Of a stretch of DNA of 64,000 nt, positions 56,842 through 64,000 are shown piece after piece (position 1 is the first letter of the stretch; each line of letters opens with the position of its first letter). Below the pieces are notes generated by a model. It was not told the DNA's origin. It searched no databases and saw nothing but the letters and a program-made list of their open reading frames with translations. The translations under genes and the position numbers were made by a program. Source of the stretch: Uranotaenia lowii. Taxonomy: Eukaryota; Arthropoda; Insecta; Diptera; Culicidae. The DNA is taken from positions 130,324,714 through 130,388,713 of the forward strand of contig NC_073691.1 of the NCBI RefSeq assembly GCF_029784155.1, read 5' to 3'.

Positions 56842-57219
56842 TAAACCGTTTCTTAATGATCCCGCGCCGATCCTCCGGTGCATAGGGCCGTGGTAAAAGA
56901 CCTCCACTGTTGACGATCCGGAGCCAGCGTCTTCACCTGGTCCCAGTCAAGATTCTCGTCGACAGTTCGGATTTCAGCGGCTAGGCTTCGCCGCCACGAG
57001 TTTCTGGGCCTGCCTCTTCTTCGATGACCTTCTGGATTCCAGTCAAGCGCCTCTCTGCAAATCTCGTCTTCATCTTTTCGCAGCGTGTGCCCAATCCATC
57101 TCCACTTACGTTCCCGAATCTCGATTTCTAGCGCCCTTTGATGACACCGGCGATGTAGTTCCTCATTCGAGATCCAGTTGCCAGGCCACCAAGCGCGGAT
57201 GATGTTCCGCAGGCAGCGG
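56842..57219 (-). pseudogene. 5'-truncated LINE insertion (C-terminal coding tail)
   Basis: It is flanked by a 13-bp duplication TTCCAAAATCACT (56829-56841, 57220-57232). The minus strand encodes the end of a LINE ORF: RKWRWIGHTLRKDEDEICRE, ALDWNPEGHRRRGRPRNSWR and WRSFTTALC, then a stop, a C-terminal module common in RTE-related LINEs (family assignment from memory). It is nested in the 6.3-kb LTR element. Confidence 0.88.
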
Positions 57220-57519
57220 TTCCAAAATCACTAAACTTTTTTAATCTTTAACTTTTGCTTTCTATCTGTAATATTTGCACCACTGCCTTAAGTGCATTTT
57301 ATTGCATTTAAGTGCATTTATTGCATTCTTTTCGGAAACGGTTTTTTTCAACACTTTCATTTCTCAATATAAATACCTTTCTGTAAACTTTGCAGCACTG
57401 GTCACGTTTTCACTCTCTTCCATTTTCAAACCACGTGGTCATACTTTTTGGTTACCTTTTAGATGGGTGGTTTCCACAGCAGGTTCTTTTTGTCGTTTCT
57501 TGAACTATACCGTTAAATG

Positions 57520-57533
57520 CCTGTCGGTCGCCA
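57520..57533 (-). other. Primer-binding-site-like sequence of the 6.3-kb element
   Basis: Minus strand TGGCGACCGACAGG, three bases inside the right LTR. It shares TGGCGAC with the PBS of the 2.8-kb element. Confidence 0.6.
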
Positions 57534-57536
57534 AAA

Positions 57537-57835
57537 TGTGTAGCACGATATCCACGAGGAAACCACCCATCATAATAGCTGACGACACTTCGCCTTAGCA
57601 GCCTGTTCCCTAGGCTGACGCGTTCCTACTGACGCGGACACTCAAGCAAACTCTGCGTGTGACGCTTACCCACACAGCCGTATAATATGCATCGACTACC
57701 AAACACACTGCGTCACCAACACCAAGCTGAAGCCTACCGGTTGCGATATCATACTTTCATACTGGAGGAGCTTGAGCGCCGCTCGGGAGAGCTTCATAGT
57801 TGTGCTGACTAAACGGGACATTGGCGCCCCACACA
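57537..57835 (-). repeat. 5' LTR of the 6.3-kb element
   Basis: Partner of 51495-51793; followed on the outside by the ACATC duplication at 57836. Confidence 0.93.
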
Positions 57836-58004
57836 ACATCAAGCTCCAGCACTCCACAACCAGAGGGCCAACCGTAGTAGCCGAGGCTGTTGGTAACCAA
57901 GTCGAACGACAGTGACGCCTCGACGCAAAGCGAAGAGAGCAACGACACTGATAAACTTGGCTCTAACTCTGTTCCTCACTCGGTCATTTTAATTTACTGT
58001 GTAA

Positions 58005-58265
58005 GACACCCGACATGGGACTTATGAATTAAGATATAAGACATGAGATGTGAGACAAGAGTAGTGAAAAGTGAGGCGTGTGAAGTTATATATATATATA
58101 TATATATATGATGTAAGACATAAGACGTGGATTGTGAGAAAAAAAACCAAGACATGACACGCGAGAACTGAGGCATGAGACGTTAAAAGTGAGATACGAG
58201 ACGTGAGATATGAGAAGTGAAACGAGAGAAGTGAATCGTAAGAGGTGAGAAATGCAAAGTGATGA
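58005..58265. repeat. Degenerate GAGACRTGAGA simple repeat with (TA)n
   Basis: Irregular 8-9-base units such as GAGACGTGAGATATGAGAAG, with a (TA)n run at about 58087-58108. Confidence 0.7.
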
Positions 58266-58302
58266 GTGAACCGTTTGCGAAATCTTTTGTGTCACAAGAA
58301 AT

Positions 58303-59476
58303 CAGGGTTGGAATTATTCAACGTCATTAGTCAAATGGTCCGTCAAACTCATTTGACTGTTCCTTAACGACCAGTCACTTCGTTTACCAGTCATTCATTC
58401 CCCAGTCATTTGAAGCTAAAATAAAAACCAAATCAAGCAATCGCATTCAAACGACCGATGACGAAAAAGAAACGCATTTATTATAATTGTTACTCCTACC
58501 AGCAAGCCGAAGACGACCGAAGACGAAAAAGAAACGCATTTATTATTATTGTTGCTCCTGCCAGCAAGCCCGTTTTCAGTTTTTTATTGCTATTGTTGCT
58601 CTCTGCCAGCAAGTCGTACAATTAGTTCCCAGTAAACATGAATCGGCAGAGAGGTAACTCAAATCGACAGAGGGATCGCATCGATCTCTCTTGCGATTTT
58701 GCATCATTTAATCGGCAGAGAGGAACACACCATACGCGTGCCTTGGGTGAATGATACTAAATAATCTAAGACACGCCCTCCAGAGAAACACACGAAACCA
58801 ACCCGAATCGTGTTAGTATGTTTCTCTTCGAGAGCACACCGTACGTGAGTACGATTCAAACTGATTTCGCATGTACGCATTCGTATTCGTTGCCTCTAGG
58901 TATCTCGGCAGGACAAACCTAATGAGAATTCTTGCGTTCTTTGGAGTGTCTCCGAAATTAACCGTTTTATTCTAAGTTCGGTGACTCAACTCTCAATTTT
59001 TTGCATGCTCTGTCGATTTCTGAGAGGACGCGCTTACTGGGTTGGAGTTTCTCCGAAATTAACCGTTTTATTCTAAGTTAGGTGACTCAACTCTCAATTT
59101 TTTGCATGCTCTGTCGATTTCTGAGAGGACGCGCTTACTGGGTTGGAGTTTCTCCGAAATTAACCGTTTTATTCTAAGTTAGGTGACTCAACTATCAATT
59201 TTTTGCATGCTCTGTCGATTTCTGAGAGGACGCGCTTACTGGGTTGTACCTGCCGCCAGCAGCCGATCGAAGTATGAAGAGCTTTGTCAGTCACTCTCAG
59301 GAGAAATTTGACCATGTGTAGGAGCTTCGCCAGTCGCATGACGGAGAAATGCTGATTGTTGTCGTGCTTTATCCATCATGCGAGTAGAGAGGCTCCGTCA
59401 ATTGAGTAGGTGCCGGTCGTTTGATGAAAAAAAACTAGTCGGGTCAAGCGTGACGGGCGAAATTTACCAACCCTGC
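58303..59476. mobile_element. hAT-type element CAGGGTTGG (copy 2), carrying a nested element
   Basis: The ends CAGGGTTGG / CCAACCCTG are flanked by the perfect 8-bp duplication CAAGAAAT (58295-58302, 59477-59484). It is inverted relative to copy 1 at 45242 and longer because 58628-59243 is an insertion that copy 1 lacks. Confidence 0.95.
58628..59243. mobile_element. Nested element, ends CCCAGTAA/TTACTGGG, with 101-bp tandem units
   Basis: Short inverted ends (CCCAGTAA, TTACTGGG) and an inner inverted AATCGACAGAG. The empty site in copy 1 reads CAATTAGTTGTACC, so 2-3 bases (TT or GTT) were duplicated. The right half is three tandem 101-bp units (TCCGAAATTAACCG at 58951, 59052, 59153). Confidence 0.7.
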
Positions 59477-59552
59477 AAGAAATTTTCAGAATTTAGATTT
59501 AAAAAATTAATTATGAATTGAGAAATTCTGTTAATAAATCATAGGTAGTTAT

Positions 59553-62037
59553 TTAATTTATTTTTTATTTACATAGTATTCCGTCTCACGACATAACTTG
59601 ACGAACATAATTCCTATAGATAGACAAAGTCTTCGACTATCTCCAGCTCGTCGCCGTCGATCGTGACCTTGTTATTACTGGATAAGCGGGTTCGGTCGGT
59701 CTCGGATCCGCAGGCCAGCATGTACTTCGTCTTGGACGTATTAATCATCAACCCAATCCTTCCTGATTCGCGTTTCAGTTTGCGGTAGATCTCCTCCACC
59801 GCCGCAGATGATCTGCCGACTATATCAATGTCATCGGCAAAGCAGATAAGTTGACTGGATCTATTGAAAATCGTGCCCCGCATTTCGCCCACCGCTCGTC
59901 GAATAACACCTTCTAGCGCCACGTTGAACATCATGCAGGATAGACCATCACCTTGTCGAAGCCCCCTGCGCGATTCGAAAGAACTCGACAATTCATCCGA
60001 AATCCGCACACAGCACTGCGTTCCATCCATCGTCGCCTTGATCAGTCTGATTAGCTTCCCGGAAAAGCCGTTCTCGTCCATGATTTTCCATAGCTCGTTA
60101 CGGTCGATCGTGTCGTATGCGGCTTTGAAGTCGATGAATAGATGATGCGTAGGGACTTGGTGTTCACGGCATTTTTGGAGGATTTGCCGTAATGTGAATA
60201 TCTGGTCCGTCGTAGACCGTCCCTCCATGAAGCCGGCCTGATGACTTCCCACGAATCTGTTTGCTTGTGGCGTGAGGCGGCGGAGTAGGATTCGGGACAA
60301 CACTTTGTAGGCGGCATTGAGGACAGTGATCGCTCGGTAGTTCTCACAGTCCAATTTGTCGCCCTTCTTGTAGATGGGGCATATTACCCCCTCCTTCCAC
60401 TCCTCCGGTAGCTGTTCTATGTCCCAGATCCGGACTATCAACCGGTGTAGGCAATCGGCCAACCTGTCCGGGCCCATTTTGATGAGTTCAGCTGCGATGC
60501 CATCCTTCCCAGCCGACTTGTTTCTATTCAGCTGGCGAATGGCTTCCTTAACTTCACTCATCGTTGGGAGTGGCTCCTCTTCGTCGTTGGCTACGCCGGC
60601 GATGTACCTTCCCCCACCGTCTTGATCTCCTGCATGTGCGCCGTTCAGGTGTTCATCGAAGTGCTGCTTCCACCTTTTGATCACCTCACGATTGTCCGTC
60701 AGGATACCTCCGTCCTTATCCCGGCACATTTCGGCTTGCGGCACGAAGCCTTTGCGGGATGCGTTGAGTTTCTGATAGAACTTTCGTGTTTCTTGGGAAC
60801 GATGCAGCTGCTCCAGCTCCTCGAGCTCCTCCTCCTCCAGGCGGCGCTTTTTCTCCTGGAAAAGTCGGACTCGCTGCCTCTTCCGCTGTCGGTGATTTTC
60901 CACATTTCGACGGGTGCCTCTTTGCACTACTGCCGCCCGCGCGGCATTCTCTTCGTCCATCACCCTCCTACACTCCTCGTCGAACCAGTCGTTCCGTCGA
61001 GATCGCTCCACATAACCGATGACGTTCTCCGCAGCACTGTTGATGGCTGTTTTGATGGTATCCCAACAGTCCTCGAGAGGGGCTTCGTCAAGCTCGCCCT
61101 CTGCCGGCAGCGCTGCTTCGACCGATTGCGCGTAGTCTGCCGCGACCTCAGGTTGCTTTAGTCGCGCGATATTTAACCGAGGCGGGCGCCGGTTTCGCGT
61201 GTTGTTCACTACGGAGAGTTTTGGGCGCATCTTCACCATCACCAGATAATGGTCCGACTCGATGTTGGCGCCCCGACAGGATCTGACGTCGATGATGTCC
61301 GAAAAGTGCCGGCTGTCGATCAAAACGTGGTCGATCTGTGATTGAGTTTGGTACGGTGATCTCCAGGTGTACTTGTGTGGGAGGCGGTGCTGAAAAAAGG
61401 TACTACGTACGGCCATTCGTTTGGAGGCGGCGAAATCAATGAGTCTGAGGCCGTTTTCGTTGGTCAGCTGGTGCGCGCTGAACCTTCCAATTGCCGGTTT
61501 AAATTCCTCCTCCTGGCCGACCTGAGCATTGAAATCCCCGATGACGATCTTGATATCATGTTTTGGGCAACGGTCGTATTCACGCTCCAGCTGCGCGTAG
61601 AATTCGTCTTTGTCGTCACCGGTACTTCCGAGGTGAGGGCTGTGCACGTTGATGATGCTGATGTTGAAGAACCGGCCCTTGATTCTCAACCGGCACATTC
61701 GTGAGTTGATCGGCCACCACCCGATCACGCGCTTTTGCATCTTTCCCATCACTATAAAAGCTGTTCCAAGCTCGTGTGTGTTGCCGCAGCTCTGGTAGAT
61801 GGCACGACCATCTGGATACGTTCGTACCGTGAAGCCCTTCCAGCATACCTCCTGCAGCGCTACGATGTCGAATTTGCGGCTCTTCAATTCGTTGGAGAGC
61901 ACGTGGGTACTACCCACAAAATTTAGAGATCGGCAGTTCCATGTTCCAAGTTTCCAATCGCTAGTCCCTTTTCGTCGCGGGGGTCTTTGCCGATTTCCAT
62001 CCGAAATTTGTTGTTCGTTATTCGTTGATAGGGGGGG
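59553..62037 (-). mobile_element. RTE-like LINE (copy A) with 15-bp target duplication
   Basis: 2485 bp between two copies of ATCATAGGTAGTTAT (59538-59552, 62038-62052). The minus strand carries a long open frame for endonuclease and reverse transcriptase. The 3' end is AT rich (AAATAAAAAATAAATTAAA). The intact duplication and open frame suggest recent insertion. It lies directly beside the hAT element. Confidence 0.93.
59614..62035 (-). CDS. LINE endonuclease-reverse transcriptase (C-terminally short)
   Basis: About 805 codons of LINE origin; the open frame extends upstream into host DNA to 62319, but that N-terminal part is not LINE. An AP-like endonuclease is complete by motif: KLGTWNCRSLN, LQEVCWKG, VIGDFNAQVG, SQIDHVLIDSR, SDHYLV. 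A Glu/Arg-rich linker follows (EKKRRLEEEELEELEQL). The reverse transcriptase has CPIYKKGDKLDCENYRAIT, FIDFKAAYDTI, RRGLRQGDGLSCMMFNV and the catalytic CFADDIDIV. The frame stops just after EIVEDFVYL, where copy B continues YLGSFVTA.., so the post-RT C-terminal region is missing. No ATG is obvious at the LINE 5' end; a 5' truncation is possible. Confidence 0.88.
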
Positions 62038-62052
62038 ATCATAGGTAGTTAT

Positions 62053-63645
62053 AAAACTTAAAAATTCTTTTAAATCCTCATCTGGATCATCTGAGTATAC
62101 AAAAATAAGGATTTTTTTCTTCAAGTACCTATGTTCTTTTATTTTACAAACTTGGAAAATCTCAAGGGATTTCAACTTCAACTGGATTTCTTTAAATTTT
62201 AAATAACCATTGAGTAGAGTTGCAAAATATGTGCATATGCATGACATAACCGATTTAACCATAAAACAGGTCTGAATTCCTCGCACGCGAATCAAATTGA
62301 TAACAAGGGGCGCCTTCATTCGCGAGGGAAAATTCGATTAAGAGGCAGCGGCACTCGCTATCATTATCATCATTACCGCCATGATGATCTCCAATAACGT
62401 CATCACGAACAGCATCATAATCAACAAATCACTTCCAGTCTGTTGTTGTTGGAGCCGCAGCAGCAGCTAGCAAGAAAAAGAAGCCGAGAGCTCTTCAATT
62501 TCTGTACTAGTTTTGATTGGTTTGATTGCTATCTGGCTGGCTGACCAGAACACAAATGGACGATATCTTCTGGTCGGTCGCTAAATGTGAGTGAAAGATC
62601 ATTCGAGTACATACCATCCTATCTTCCAGGTACCTTCTTTGCCGCATGGCCGAGCTTTTCAAAAAATGCGGCGCTGATGGGTGATTGGATTTGATTGCGG
62701 GCGTGAAAGGAGAATTTTGCCGGTTAATTCAATTATACCATTCTGGTTAGTTTGACTTTTAAAAAGACAATAATATATATTTTGCACTCAAATAATAAAA
62801 AAATACAATGATTTTAAAGATGTGAGTTTAGTTGAATATGTTATCACTCAGGAATTAAAAACGAATTGATTAACACTTTATCAAAATTAATCAGGAAGCA
62901 GTCTGATACATTTTAGTAATTTGAAATCATTGGTTGCTCATTGAAGCTGATCTCAAGTAAAACCCGTTCCTTCGGTTTTTCTCCAAAAGAGTTGAACCTT
63001 AATCACGTACCTGACCACATAACTCGTCAGTCACAGCGCATTGAGCACTGAATAATTCACGATAGCTTTGTCAGTCCTCTGATAGAATTTTCGTTTTCCG
63101 TATGAATTCTCGGTTGCGGTAAAACAGGTCCTTTCAAAATAAAGTTACAGGCCACCATGTGATGAGTAGTGCATCAGCAGCCCCCAATAATGGAGTGGAT
63201 GAAAAAAAAAACCTTGACCTCGAATTCGGCTCATTTCATATGGTTGATGAAAAAGAGCGGAACAACAGAGAATTTAAGAGTCGTTAAATATGGATGGGAG
63301 ATGTAAAGAAAGAAGTATGAGAAAAATAAATTAAATGAAGTTTTAACATTTGAACCAACCTTATGAATGCATACAATTTTTGCGAATTATGAATTACATT
63401 AAATACAAAATTTTGAAAACTTCATGCCAAAAAAAAAGAAGCTCACGAATAATACTGGATACACATGTGTCGAACGGACAAAAAAGTCAGTGGTTGCTCT
63501 GATATTTAAGCCTTCTTTTGAGCGTATATCGTTCAATCGATGGCTTAGCCCATTTCTTCACTTCGTTTTGCGCGCACGTTCCATTTATTTTCCGATCAAA
63601 TTATTTTCAGTATTTTTACGAATCATCCAGGATATAACATTTATA
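62053..63645. other. Non-coding DNA
   Basis: 62330-62700 is less AT rich and holds CAG/ATC-rich stretches (GGAGCCGCAGCAGCAGC) of a kind seen in regulatory or UTR DNA; no splice-bounded frame was found. The rest is AT rich with nothing recognised. Confidence 0.3.
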
Positions 63646-64000
63646 GGGGATATAAGGCCATAAAGGCCACACTAAGAAAGACGCTAATTTAACCATACAA
63701 AACAGCTATAATTTGTGGTTTACTTCATTGTTTCGTGTTCAGACACTTAAAAAATCTATTTCCTAAGAGCAAGTTCACTGGTGTTGGGAAAAAGTGGTAG
63801 AAATTTTGTCGCTTTTTGCACATTTTGAAAATTTTGCCATGCAAAAACATTTTCAAGATCTGTGGCCTCCAAGGTTTTTAACAACACGAATTGTAGTTTC
63901 GCATGCTGTGATGCAAAAATAGCAATATTTCTATCACATACGGCTGAAATAGAAACAGTGTTGTAAAAGAATACAACGCCCCAAGATCTTGAAAACATTT
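63646..64000. mobile_element. GGGGAGATGAGGG MITE (copy 4, left end)
   Basis: It begins after TA (63644-63645) with GGGGATATAAGGCCATAA and follows 12660-12770 (TAACCATA..AAACAGCTATAAT, TTCGTGTTCAGACACTT). It runs to the window edge. Confidence 0.75.

Larger units (their letters stand above)
51495..57835 (-). mobile_element. 6.3-kb gag/pol-less LTR retrotransposon with nested insertions
   Basis: Two 299-bp direct repeats (51495-51793, 57537-57835) begin TGTGTAGC and end CCCCACACA; one mismatch was seen. The outer flanks carry the 5-bp duplication ACATC (51490-51494, 57836-57840). On the minus strand the right LTR is followed after three T by TGGCGACCGACAGG (57520-57533), and a purine tract AAGAGGAAGGAAGA (51794-51807) precedes the left LTR, so the element runs right to left. 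No gag, RT or integrase is seen in 5.7 kb; a short frame MEESENVTSAAKFTERYLY at 57423 may be a gag-start relic. It holds a MITE, a LINE fragment, a minisatellite and a 1.3-kb cargo. Confidence 0.92.

Noticed and set aside
56322..56896. Two ~137-codon plus frames with VLPTR repeats
   Set aside because: They follow the 152-bp minisatellite in two frames and show no coding constraint.
60622..61161. 179-codon plus frame
   Set aside because: Antisense to the LINE endonuclease-RT frame.

Overview
The window looks like nuclear DNA of a mosquito, most likely a culicine (Aedes/Culex-like). The basis is an AT-rich background, dipteran-style intron-exon genes, and a very dense load of transposons of types known from mosquitoes: LOA-like, RTE-like and jockey-like LINEs, DD37E mariners, copia, many MITEs and a tRNA-derived SINE. 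This is inference; no species-diagnostic marker was seen. There are no bacterial features, operons or CRISPR arrays.

Host genes occupy only a few places. (1) 2-4865 (+) is the 3' part of a catalytically competent meltrin-type ADAM metalloprotease: end of the prodomain, furin site, HExxHxxGxxH protease, disintegrin, Cys-rich and EGF-like regions, a transmembrane exon, and a separate proline-rich 710-residue tail exon that can join the TM exon through an alternative donor. (2) 16439-17197 (-) is Elongator subunit 6 (ELP6). (3) 21389-21664 (+) is the start of a mitochondrial dicarboxylate carrier, cut by a 500-N gap. (4) 43248-43360 (+) is a clean internal coding exon of an unidentified, probably secreted, protein. 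The rest is intergenic or intronic.

The remaining ~50 kb is a nested transposon landscape in which many insertion events can be read from target-site duplications (TSDs). 7.6-14.2 kb: a LOA-like LINE is split by a TA-MITE and by a complete but gag/pol-less LTR element; next to it a second MITE copy is split by another MITE. 15.4-18.8 kb: a TTAA-flanked element and a MITE with 40-bp perfect TIRs flank ELP6. 22-25 kb: a jockey-like LINE and a copia remnant. 26-28 kb: about 1.7 kb of a 7-bp satellite with a SINE inside. 31.7-33.2 kb: a ~1.5-kb foldback element with ~646-bp arms. 36-38.5 kb: a dispersed element made of degenerate ~140-bp units ending in (ACAG)n. 40.9-47 kb: hAT-type MITEs with 8-bp TSDs, and a DD37E mariner broken by both a hAT MITE and a 3-bp-TSD MITE. 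48.4-51.3 kb: an RTE-like LINE interrupted by a second DD37E mariner. 51.5-57.8 kb: a 6.3-kb LTR element with nearly identical LTRs but no visible gag/pol, carrying a MITE, a LINE fragment, a minisatellite and a 1.3-kb cargo with 17-bp terminal direct repeats. 58.3-59.5 kb: a hAT element containing another element. 59.55-62.04 kb: a young RTE-like LINE with 15-bp TSDs, an open EN-RT frame and an unusual 3' end.

No operon-like new system is present. The most unusual items are the two recent gag/pol-less LTR elements, the foldback element, the cargo inside the larger LTR element, the 87-bp hairpin insertion with a 13-bp TSD, and the alternative ADAM tail exon.
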